This document shows positions 37,085-46,319 of a stretch of 51,694 nt of DNA, in pieces (the stretch's first letter is position 1; each line of letters starts with the position of its first letter). Origin of the DNA: Thamnocephalis sphaerospora (Eukaryota; Zoopagomycota; Zoopagomycetes; Zoopagales; Sigmoideomycetaceae); contig KZ992464.1 of the NCBI GenBank assembly GCA_003614735.1, positions 1-51,694 on the forward strand, given 5' to 3'. The notes under the pieces are model-generated. The model had not been told where the DNA came from. It saw nothing but the letters and a program-made list of their open reading frames with translations, and searched no databases. The translations under genes and the position numbers were made by a program.

Positions 37085-39022
37085 TTACTTGGTGCATTCC
37101 TTTGCCATGGAAGAGTCGGCAGTGACTGTTCCGTCCGCATTGCTTCGGGCATTTGGTCCCAGGCCGCGCTTGGAAAAGGCCTTCCAAAGTTCGCACATGT
37201 GCTGCTCGCCCGTCAACACCACCATCGCCTGGATGAGGGCGTTACGTGCTTCGATCAGCGTCGGATGGCACGGCATCAGCATGAGACTGTCCACGACCAG
37301 CTTAAGCGTGAGCGTGTTGCCCTTTGCAATGTTCGCCGAGTACTTGTTCTCGTCAAAGCCAAGCTTGTCCACCAGGTTCCAGTGCAGCTCGTAGAGAATG
37401 GTAGCCCAAAGCTCGCCGACCTGCCCCGGGTTCTTGCGCACCTTCTCGTCGTTGAGCATTGCATAGTTGGTTGGGTTAACGCTGGTGTCGGTCGAGTACG
37501 GGTTCTGGTTGATGCCCTTGGGGACAACATAGTCGGCAAGCTTCAGGGCGCTGCTGCGAGTGTCGCTCTTTTTGATCTTCATCGACAGTGCGAAAAAGTT
37601 GCCCACGCCCTCGCTCAGGCCGGACGCTTGGTCGGTGCCCTGCAGACACTCGCTTTCCGCGGACCCTCCCACCAGACGGGCGGCAATGCCCTGGCTGTAG
37701 GCGCGGATCACTACGTCGTTATCCAGGCCGCCATCGCGAGAACTGCCAGAGTCGCCGAAGAGACCGATGCGGATCGACGGCTTCTCGCCGTCTGGCACGA
37801 CCATCATGGCCGCGTTGTTTGGCATGAACGAATCCCGCGTGACAATCAACACTTCGTCCTCGCCCTTGCCGCCCTTGCCGTAGTTTTCCCGCTGGAAGTT
37901 GCCAGCGGCCTCTGTAAAGCCATAATTGTATGAAAGATCATGCATGTTGTTGGCGACGCGATGTGCATTGATGGCACCCGCTTCCTTGTTGGACGCGGCC
38001 TTCTCCAGCTTCATCGGCGGGCCATACCCATTGCCCTGGATCTTGGGCATGAACGCTTGGAAGCCGGGCGCCAGGATTGAAAGAGGCTGAGGAATGCTGA
38101 TGGGTTGACGCTGTGCGGCCTCCTGTTTGTTCTCTGCCTGATCGACGGGCATAACGGCGACCGCGTTGTTTCCGCTCGTTACCAGAGGTTTGTCGGTACC
38201 CTGCGAAAAGTACCAGCCCTTGGGAGATGCTGTCTTATCGGGGGAATTTGGCTGTGGCGCCTCGGCGGTGTAGAGCGGGGTCTTGTCGCCCTCGCGAGCG
38301 TCATAGTGAATGGTGGCTGGCAAGCGGCTGGAGAGCGGGACGAATCGTGTGCCATCGGCCGAAATGTATAGCACCCAGGGCGCAGGTAGAGTGTTGTCCG
38401 ATAGCCTCCAGACCAATTCGAGACTGCCGTTGGCGACGTGCATGTAGCTTTGACGCACCGTTACTCCAGCCTCGGGGCCATCTCCTATTGTGAGGGCAAA
38501 TTCATCCATGTTGTCGCGCACGTTTTTGCGCTGCGTCGAGACAATCTTGCTGGTGTCGGGCTCGGGTTTCTTGAAAAGCTTGACCATGGCGGCGTACGCC
38601 TTGATCGGGTCGGTGATGGCATTGGCCGGCTTGGGCAGCGCATCGGATGCTGTGTTTCCGTGATAGAATCGGTCGTTGGATGTGATGACGCGCTTGCTGC
38701 GGTCGACGTGTAGACTCAGACCTCCGTTGGCCACGGTTATGCCGTTCAGTTTCTGCTGTAGATAAACGTGCGTGACGCCACTGCCCCTGTCTGTGAATGA
38801 ACTTTGTACGGTGTATTCGCCGTTCTGAACTTTGAGTTGGTTGTGCGCGAAATCAAGCGCAGTCTGCCGCGACGCATCCTGCTGACGGCGCTCTAGCCGG
38901 GCGCTTCTACGATATAGTCGGATTGGGTGGGACTGTGCGGGTGTACCAGTGGTGAACTCTGCAACGCAGGTATTGAGCATGCAGGCAACAGCAACTACTG
39001 CTAGGGGGAGACCGGCTCGCAT
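37085..39022 (-). CDS. Secreted M36 fungalysin-like protein with lost HExxH (pseudoprotease)
   Basis: A single-exon protein of 645 aa with a signal peptide (MRAGLPLAVVAVACMLNTCVA) and an FTP-type propeptide (HVYLQQKLNGITVANGG). The mature domain is fungalysin-like throughout: NMHDLSYNYGFTEAAGNFQ, GKGEDEVLIV, NPYSTDTSVNPTNYAML, GELWATILYELHWNLVDKLG and LWKAFSKRGLGPNA near the C-terminus. Where active fungalysins have HE(Y/F)THG, this protein has RAYSQG at 440-445, so both zinc-binding histidines and the catalytic glutamate are replaced. The downstream EGW(G/S)D segment reads EGVGN; its Glu471 remains. The frame is intact over the usual length and ordinary family positions are kept, so the protein is probably made, but it should not be a zinc protease. 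A TATA box lies about 100 nt upstream. It is divergent from the orphan secreted gene. Confidence 0.9.
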   Translation of the reverse strand: MRAGLPLAVVAVACMLNTCVAEFTTGTPAQSHPIRLYRRSARLERRQQDASRQTALDFAHNQLKVQNGEYTVQSSFTDRGSGVTHVYLQQKLNGITVANGGLSLHVDRSKRVITSNDRFYHGNTASDALPKPANAITDPIKAYAAMVKLFKKPEPDTSKIVSTQRKNVRDNMDEFALTIGDGPEAGVTVRQSYMHVANGSLELVWRLSDNTLPAPWVLYISADGTRFVPLSSRLPATIHYDAREGDKTPLYTAEAPQPNSPDKTASPKGWYFSQGTDKPLVTSGNNAVAVMPVDQAENKQEAAQRQPISIPQPLSILAPGFQAFMPKIQGNGYGPPMKLEKAASNKEAGAINAHRVANNMHDLSYNYGFTEAAGNFQRENYGKGGKGEDEVLIVTRDSFMPNNAAMMVVPDGEKPSIRIGLFGDSGSSRDGGLDNDVVIRAYSQGIAARLVGGSAESECLQGTDQASGLSEGVGNFFALSMKIKKSDTRSSALKLADYVVPKGINQNPYSTDTSVNPTNYAMLNDEKVRKNPGQVGELWATILYELHWNLVDKLGFDENKYSANIAKGNTLTLKLVVDSLMLMPCHPTLIEARNALIQAMVVLTGEQHMCELWKAFSKRGLGPNARSNADGTVTADSSMAKECTK

Positions 39023-39120
39023 GGTGGGTTCGAGTATGCTGATGAGTGTATGGTAGCAGGAAAGTGTATAGCGGTTGTGTTTTGATGCGCAGAGCGGGCT
39101 TGCTGCAAACTCGGCGGCAT

Positions 39121-39128
39121 AATATATA
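39121..39128 (-). promoter_or_regulatory. TATA box of the fungalysin-like gene
   Basis: On the minus strand this reads TATATATT, about 100 nt upstream of the start codon at 39022. Confidence 0.6.
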
Positions 39129-40318
39129 CAGCGCTTCCAACAGCACTGTACAAAGTTTCTACACCATGCGGCAGATGACTATTCAGTCATTCTAAAACCA
39201 CTGCCCAAACATAACTGTCTTCTGCTCAGCCCATCGACTCCAAACACTGTGACCCCTTGATCTCAAGGTGTGGTACTACATTGGCTAACGGGGACACCTG
39301 TGTCCATGTTTCAGGAGCAGAAAGCCTATGACGGAAATGTCGCAAAAGTGAGGAACGCCGACCGAGGCCAAAATGGGCAGCGTAGTACAGCAAACGCCAA
39401 ATTACGGCAGGGCTAGTGCCGCGCGATATAGTAGAATAGGCAATGCACGCTACTAAACAGAATTCTCCACAACGATCAGGCAATACGGAGCAGTGCACAA
39501 TTTGGCAGCGAGGAGGAATAGGCAATGTGCTGGTTTACGGAGCGGGCGGCTTAGTGCGTATCGCGGAATGCCGATACTATGCTGGCCGCTACGCTGCAGC
39601 TAGCACCGATCAACAGCTGTCAAATAACTTTGCGTCGGTGATTGTTGAGGCCAGTGAGGCAGCACATAGCAGGTACTTGACGGTAGACACGATCGTGGCG
39701 CATCTGCACAAGGTAGTACAGTTGACGGTATGATTTAGAACATTGCGTAGCACTGTCCGCATAGACACGCATAGATATCATGGCTGTGACTGTCGCCAGA
39801 CTCTCTGTGGCAAAAAGCGCCACATGATAACCGCAAATACAGCTTACACGCGTTGTCAAGTCTAGTGTAACACCAACACGCGGATGGTGGTGATGATGGC
39901 ATCCTTTGGCTTGCTGGAAGGCGGCCAGCTTGTTCCAGCAGCCTAAACCTCCAACTCCGTGACTTCAATAGACGCTACGCTCAACATACGTTGCTTTCAC
40001 AGCCGCGGAGGAACGGCCAATCCGATGAGGCAGCTGTCTTGCGGGCGCGAGATACCAGAGTCGTGGGCATGGTACTTAGCGGCAAGTGCTACACGTGTTG
40101 ATTTTATCGTAGTACCGGAAAATTTGTTTCGTCTCTGTCTGTCCAATCTAAAAGCGACAAGAGCACATCTCGTGCAGACACTATCACTTGTATGGCATCC
40201 GGCTGTATCGAGCGTGCACTTCATGCTATGCAGTGAAAGATCAGACAGCACTGGTACAACGCGCAAGCGGTAATGCCGTCGTGGCGGTTGCACACACGTG
40301 CGCAAACATCCACGCTAC

Positions 40319-40327
40319 TATATAATA
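40319..40327 (+). promoter_or_regulatory. TATA box of the orphan secreted gene
   Basis: The motif TATATAATA lies about 120 nt upstream of the start codon at 40448. Confidence 0.6.
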
Positions 40328-40447
40328 CGCAGCACAGCTTCTGCTGCAATACCCTTTGCTCGGCACTCGACCTTGCCGCTTAAACTATCTGCACCGCCAA
40401 GTGCATATTCCATCTTGTTGTAGCTGTACGCCACTGAAATAGAAACT

Positions 40448-41134
40448 ATGCGCATCGGCTCTTCGTTTGACGTTGTTGCTGCAGCCATTTTTGCCAGCCT
40501 TGTCTTCGCCAGCTCGCTGGTCGATGCTTTTTCGTTGCCGCCCCTACCGTCCTTTAATTTTGCAAGCGGATTTTTTTGGCAGCGTCGGCCGTCGCCGCCG
40601 TTAAGACCAGTGGCCACAGCAGATGATATGGCATTGCTGAAGGAATACTGCGGCAGCCACATTCAACTTACGCCCTTTTTCGCAGTCACTCAGCCCGAAG
40701 GCACGCATGTTATTCAAGAAAAAGACGCCCGGTACTCTCTTGACAAAGTCGAGTTTTCCTTGGAAAATGATGAGGTCACCCGAGAATTACTAGTTTTGCG
40801 TGATAACACACAAAAGATTACTCACGTTGAGGTGATGAACATCGCCAATGGCGATATAGTCAGTGGCGCCAGCTCTGGTATCCAGGTTCATTACGATGCG
40901 CGCAAAGAAAACATCGTAAGCTACAAGATGCAGACACCCGCAGGGCAGATATATGTCGATCTACGGCCAAACGGCAACGGAAACAACAGTGCCGTCATCA
41001 CTCTGGTACCAGGCTTCAATTCGTTTACACTGCCAAATGTACAGCCCTGGGACGGCGTGGATCTGCCGTTTGTGTTTGGCCCAACTAACCAGCCCCAACT
41101 ACTTGCTAATTCGTGGCAAGAGCACGAAACATAG
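40448..41134 (+). CDS. Orphan predicted secreted protein
   Basis: A single-exon protein of 228 aa with an N-terminal hydrophobic signal (about residues 8-27, VVAAAIFASLVFASSLVDAF). The mature part has one clear cysteine (C68) and a mostly beta-strand-like pattern. I recognise no enzyme family. Two short segments resemble the neighbouring fungalysin-like protein: VHYDARKEN (147-155) against IHYDAREGD (238-246), and LVPGFNSF against LAPGFQAF, in the same order but 40 residues apart here and 80 there. This suggests, weakly, a derived fragment of the same precursor. A TATA box about 120 nt upstream and an A-rich start context support expression. It lies between a divergent and a convergent secreted-protein gene. 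Confidence 0.78.
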   Translation: MRIGSSFDVVAAAIFASLVFASSLVDAFSLPPLPSFNFASGFFWQRRPSPPLRPVATADDMALLKEYCGSHIQLTPFFAVTQPEGTHVIQEKDARYSLDKVEFSLENDEVTRELLVLRDNTQKITHVEVMNIANGDIVSGASSGIQVHYDARKENIVSYKMQTPAGQIYVDLRPNGNGNNSAVITLVPGFNSFTLPNVQPWDGVDLPFVFGPTNQPQLLANSWQEHET

Positions 41135-41214
41135 CGCCAAAAAGCAGCAAGCATCGTCATATTCTTGATAAACACCTGCCACGTAATGGCCTGCCCTTTC
41201 ATCTGTGTATCAAA

Positions 41215-41220
41215 TTTATT
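41215..41220 (-). terminator. Poly(A) signal of the phosphatase-like gene
   Basis: The minus strand reads AATAAA here, 127 nt after the stop codon of the phosphatase-like gene and 80 nt past the end of the convergent orphan gene. Confidence 0.5.
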
Positions 41221-41346
41221 AAGTTGACCAATCTGGCGCACCGTTGCTGACACGTCAATGTGCGTGGTGTGCCCAATGTTGCTAGACAAATAAGAAGATG
41301 GCGTAAAGTATTGCTCTAGAATGCACGACCGTATCTACTTGCTTTC

Positions 41347-42977
41347 TTATAAAGTTATGGTGACAGAACCAGATGGGTAGATGGCCCGTACTTCTCCATC
41401 GGGCAGAATCTCGAGCGCAGACTGCTTCCCTGCGATAGCGCTAGAGATACCTGTGTTGATGAAAAGCAATCTCGCACCACATCGCGATGTAATTTTGCCG
41501 TCCTTTTGCAGTTGACGGCCTATAACCATGCGCTGGACATTCATAATGGATAGCGCGCTCCAAAGGGTGTTGCACGCGATACTCTCTGAGGATTCCGTGT
41601 AGTTGGCGTACTGCGTCGGACCACTTGCGCCTAAAATGGCCAGTTGGTCTGCATGTGGACTAGAGTTTGATTTGAGAGCGTAGTCGCTGAGGCCGGACTT
41701 TGCGAGCCTGTTGATCGTCTGGATACCACTAGCTGCCCAGCGTGGTGCAATGCCGCTGTGCGCAAATACTGTGTGGCCAACCCGATGGGCCAGAGGCAGA
41801 TTAAACAGGCGGAAACCGAGATAGCCTGTTGAGCTGAACGTGATGGCACGCGATTCTGGCGAAAGAAACTCATCTGGGCGCTCTTTGACAAATCGCAAAT
41901 CGCCCATCATGTTCATGATCTCGTGTTCGCCCAACAGCTGAATAACCTAGATGGCGCGGGTGTTAGGCGCTCCGTACAAGGATGCGCTATGCGTGTACAG
42001 TGACTTACTCGGCCACCGACTCTATTTGCCTCTTGTGCAAGCCGTGGAAACAAGCTAAGCAGGTCTTTGGTGTCTGGCCCTTGATCAATGACGTTGCCCT
42101 GCCGATAAACAAGCGTCGTTTAGTAAGCTGGGCTTTCTGGCATGACCTCTGCACAACTTACCGTCTGAACAAGCACCGTGTTGTTGCCGACCCATTTGCC
42201 ATTTTCATCGACGACATTCGCCATGCGCAGCACGCTAAGCGCCGATTCCATGTCGCCGTGTAGGTCGCCGACGGCTATGATACGACGACGGCCCAGCTCG
42301 CTAATGGGACGAAATGTCTCACTATTAAAATCTTCACAGCGCTGTGCGCTTTGAACAAACTGGTTGACCCTTTTGGCATTCCAGCAGCGGGCGCGGAAAA
42401 GAGGGCTGTCTAGCGGCCGGGCTCCTCCGTCATCACCAACGAGCATGCGCTGACCGTTTCCGGCGCTTTCTACCGTGTATGCTCCCAGGCCACGATTGGT
42501 CTCCTCAAGAAGGTGGGCAGGAATGTAGCGGTGCGACAGTTTGGCAAGCATAGGCGGCATGTCGTAACCGTAATGTTCCGTGACAAACTTGAATCTGTTG
42601 TGCGAGTAAGGCAGCGCCGTATCCACCAGCACCTTGGCAAGGCGGTCCCATATGCTGCGCCGTGTTATGATCTGGCATATGTGCATTTCTCCAGTGGGAC
42701 ACATCCGCTGCAAAACTTCGCGCTTGTTTGACGTCCTCATTGGCCAGCCATTGAGCTGGATGCCTGGACCAAGGAACGTGCCCTCTGCATAAATCATGCC
42801 GTCTCCTGTTGCACAGTGGGACTTGTATCCAACCACAACATTGGCAGGATCTACGTTCCAGAATGTGGGCCGGGGTGTGCGGTTTTTCGGCCACTCTTGA
42901 TACTCAACGGAGATTGCGCCATGTGCTGTGTGCACTAGCGATATTAGTGCAAGTAGAACGCCCAAAGTGCACTTCAT
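41347..42977 (-). CDS. Secreted metallophosphatase-like protein with degraded metal site
   Basis: Three exons (42977-42162, 42098-42009, 41946-41347) total 1506 nt and encode 501 aa. The start is chosen at MKCTLGVLLALISLVHTAHG, a signal peptide. Residues 1-230 are an N-terminal extension without a known domain. From residue 231 the protein follows the Shewanella-like/calcineurin-type phosphatase fold. GDLHGD (237-242) is intact. Family GD(I/V)VDRGPD reads GNVIDQGPD (273-281), GNHE reads GEHE (308-311), the VFxHGG histidine is kept (H365), VVGHT reads VIGRQ, and LIDTG reads FINTG. Several metal ligands are therefore replaced while the fold signature (NMMGDLRFV, SRCGARLL) is kept. Catalysis is probably lost or altered. 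It neighbours two other secreted-protein genes. Confidence 0.88.
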
Positions 42978-44473
42978 AACGCTAATACGGCCGCCTGTGA
43001 TGCTAACGTGGAGATGGAATGGCAAAAATTTTAAGGTGGTGGAATGGCCGGAAGTAAAACGTAGCGGTCTGGCAGCACTTGGGCGCTGCAAATATAGCAA
43101 AGGAAAAGATCGTGCAATTGAAAATCATGTGCTGTTAGGGCAGTGCAGCAGATGCTTGAGCGAAGAGTGCGTGACAATGGCCGGTAATGTATGTGTGCGG
43201 CGTGGCGGCGGCGGAATAGTCATAGCACTACCATATTTCGACAGGCACCATGCGTCTAGAGCATTTATGTACACACATTAAAACGGTATTGGGGGTGCCG
43301 CATTTTTGTATCTAGTGTGTGACGCCCACGTGGCAAGTGCGGGAATGGAATGACATCTACAAAGCAGCGTATACCCATTTTGCCACCTGCACTTGTGGAG
43401 AGTGACATTGCTCGTACACTTGCACGTTTGCTGTGCTTTGCTGGCGGATAGCACGATCCAGATGGTATGCGGCCGCACATAAAAAGGGTAACGCAGCATT
43501 GCTTGCTGGATTGTGTAAGCGTCGCTATTCATCGGTAAACGGACAGCTTGGGGTGCAGGTCAAAAGTGGGCACGCTCAAACAGCCACGTCGCAGCCGTTG
43601 CAAATTAGTCCACACGTACCGGAAATGAAGTTTTGCATGCCAGCGACGCTATGGATATGCGGCAGTTTGCGCTGAGACCCGGTGTGTGCTTTGCGTATTT
43701 ACGGCATGCGCAGCACGAAGCTATCAAACATCTTGCTGCCTGTTTCCGTACTGTGCACACTAAATAAAACTCTGACTTGCTAGCGTATACTTGTGACACA
43801 CAGCCTCCACTGCGTCTATGTCGTCATCGTAGCCGCTACACCTCGCCACTTGAGGGCACAAGATCGCGCCTTTGCTATAACATTAAGCCATCGGACATTG
43901 CTCTCTTTTGGCCATTTTCGCGCCAAATACAACCCAAATCTTAACCGACGCCTTTGTGTTGTGTATGGCATACTATATTTGAGTAGTGCTTCCGCAATGG
44001 TAACAGTGCACGTTGCCATGCATTAGCTCTTGGATGCCAGACGACCAAGCACTCTCATCGCACCGTAAGTTACATGGGATAGGGCAAGCTGCCATTGTTA
44101 CAAAGTAAAAACCAACCATGGTGCCTACCAACGCAGTGAAATCTGCTAGGTATAGCGTACAACTAAGACTTTCTGTGCACCGTGCAACCGCCACTGCCTT
44201 GTCGTTGTATGGCAGCCGGTATCCTACGTCGCCTTACGTCGTATTGAACTTTAATCACAATTCATCTGCGTCTTTGCCAAATCGCCGTCGCTTTTGTCAC
44301 ATGACTATCAAACCGCTGCTCACAGCTGCCTCACTATCCCAAGGGCCACATTGTGCAATAAAAGTCGAATGGATGTTATGAAACGGTGTAATGCATTGTA
44401 TACGTAGAGCAAAACGATGGACACCACCTCATAATGCTCGCACGGTTGCCTGTGAGCAATTTTGGCGACGCGT
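42978..44473. other. Gap between the phosphatase-like and NOP53 genes
   Basis: A 1.5-kb gap holding the promoter of the phosphatase-like gene and the 3' flank of NOP53. Only short open frames occur and none resembles a known protein. The region is relatively A/T-rich. Confidence 0.45.
43090..43097 (-). promoter_or_regulatory. TATA-like box of the phosphatase-like gene
   Basis: The minus strand reads CTATATTT about 115 nt upstream of the start codon at 42977, the same spacing as in the two other secreted-protein genes. Confidence 0.45.
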
Positions 44474-46037
44474 CTACTGAAAGTTGCGGAAGGATGGCTT
44501 CTCGTACGTTTTGCGCTTGTACTTGCGCCGCTTGCTGTGCAGAGTGGCAATGTTAGCAGCATATCCCGATGGCGCGATCGCATTCCAGAAAATACACACC
44601 CCACACGCACGCGTGGCTCAATGATGTTGCGCTCCAGCAGACTCTGATACCGATCGCGCAGCAGACTGCCCTCCGTCTTGAGTCGGCGCAGCGAGTCGGT
44701 GAGATCCTCCACCTTTTGTACTTGCGCAGGCGTTTCCGGCACACTTTGGTGGGCGCAGGCCGTAGGCGATCAGCAAGACAACGCCAAAACAACGCAACGG
44801 GCAGCTAACGCTTACCGGTGTTTGCCCAACTTTGATTTGGGCTGTGTGGCTTCAAGCGTGCGCTGCTGCTTGCGCTCCTCCACGCGCTTTTCATGCGCTG
44901 CCTTTTCCTCCTCGACCTTGCGCCTGATCTCCGGCAAGCGACCCAGCTCCTTGAGGACCTTTTTCTTTTTCCGCTCCTGCGCTGCTTGTACGCTCTGCTC
45001 ACGCAGACGTTTCTCGCGGTTGCGCTGAGCCTTGGTCTTTCGCTGCGTCTCCTTTTTCTTCTGCTGTTCGCCATCCTTCTTGCCAACCTCCGCCTCATCC
45101 CCTTCCTCCTCGTCGTCGTCGTCACCTGCATCCGGATGAGCGCCCTCCTCGTTGTCACTCTCTTCATCCCATTCTTCCGGATACGAAAGTTTGGCATCAA
45201 TGGCACGATCCGCGCGGTGATGCTTGTCAATCATATCCTGACGTTCCTGCATCAGCGCTTCGTGATCCTTTTGTGTGGGGCGGTAGGATGCACCCGGATG
45301 GCTGATTTGAACAGCATCGAACTGGACGTGATGGCGACCGACCGTTTTCGGCTTGTGCGTCGCAGCAGGTGTCGAGGTGACCTTGGGGTTCACGACTACC
45401 TCCACAGCCTGCTTGGGCTTCTGGGAGCCAGCGTCGTCCCACAAATCAAACTCGGCAATGCGCTGACCCTCCGCGCGTGCACGCTTTCGTCGGCGGTCGG
45501 CGCGCGTTTCGCGCTTCACCTCGCCTGTCTGGATCCGCTTGGCCAGCTTCTCGACACGCGCCGTTACAGACTGTGGCGTAGACGACTCGCGCAGTACCAC
45601 GCGCTCCAGCGGTGCCGGCACATGCGAGCGTTTCTCCAGAATCTGTTCGACGCGTAGCTTCTTGGGCTCGCCCTTGGCGCGCTTTGCAGCTGCAGGACGC
45701 GTTCGGTAAGCATACCGCGCAGGTTGCACGTCCATCGCAGCAGCCGCTCACCCTTTTCGTTGCCTGTCACATCCACCGTAAACAGATCCTCGTCCTTGCG
45801 CTCGTGCAGCTTGCCACTGGGACACCCATTAGCCACGTGTATCGTTGTTGTCGCGCGAAGCGCCGCTCCGCCGACTCACCCCGCGATTTCCTCCTCCACC
45901 AGCTCGGCCAAATTCTCCTCCACATCGGCAATGTCAACGTTCTTGCGCCATTCCTTCTTGCCCTTGCGGCCACCCTTGCGCTTCTGCTGGCTAGGCACAG
46001 CCGGATCGCTGGCCACCACCTTGTCCACAGCCTCCAT
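44474..46037 (-). CDS. NOP53: Ribosome biogenesis protein NOP53
   Basis: Five exons (46037-45880, 45816-45752, 45689-44816, 44743-44611, 44530-44474) total 1287 nt and encode 428 aa. NOP53 is a nucleolar factor for 60S subunit maturation that recruits the exosome helicase Mtr4 to pre-rRNA. Family landmarks are KKEWRKNVDIADVEENLAEL near the N-terminus, DEDLFTVDVTG, LRVEQILEKRSHVPAP, QISHPGASYRPTQKDHE in the middle, a long acidic stretch, a basic coiled coil, and the C-terminal LRRLKTEGSLLRDRYQSLLE with RNIIEPR. The last exon (57 nt) gives RRKYKRKTYEKPSFRNFQ. The second intron is only 62 nt. The gene is divergent from U11/U12-35K, with 282 nt between the start codons, so the pair may share a promoter. 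Confidence 0.94.
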
Positions 46038-46319
46038 CGCTATAACGCTCTTTACCAGGTAGTGCGCGCTTGCCGCAAGTCGCAGTTTGCGCAGCAGTGT
46101 TGCACAGACTTTGTCGTAGTGCAGGGCGGCGACCGGGTGAAGGTGCGGCCGGAGAAGAGATGCGGTGAAATGTCCAGCCTGCGTTGGTGGCGATCGACCG
46201 GTCGAAAAAAAGAAAAAGGGCAACGAATAGTTGACTTTGGCCGAGCGTGTTTGCCTTGGACCAGCTTGCGCGCCACGCCGCTGCTTATCCCGCTACCAGT
46301 CCGTGCATGTAGGCGCATC

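Larger units (their letters stand above)
39023..40447. promoter_or_regulatory. Bidirectional promoter region between two secreted-protein genes
   Basis: This 1.4-kb gap separates the divergent fungalysin-like and orphan secreted genes. Each side has its own TATA box about 100-130 nt from the start codon. No coding segment was recognised in between. Shared control of the pair is possible but not shown by the sequence. Confidence 0.45.

Noticed and set aside
37199-37933. Plus-strand open frame of 244 codons
   Set aside because: Antisense shadow of the fungalysin-like gene.
44893-45657. Plus-strand open frame of 254 codons, Leu- and Phe-rich
   Set aside because: Antisense shadow of the basic NOP53 exon 3; its hydrophobicity reflects Lys/Glu codons read in reverse.
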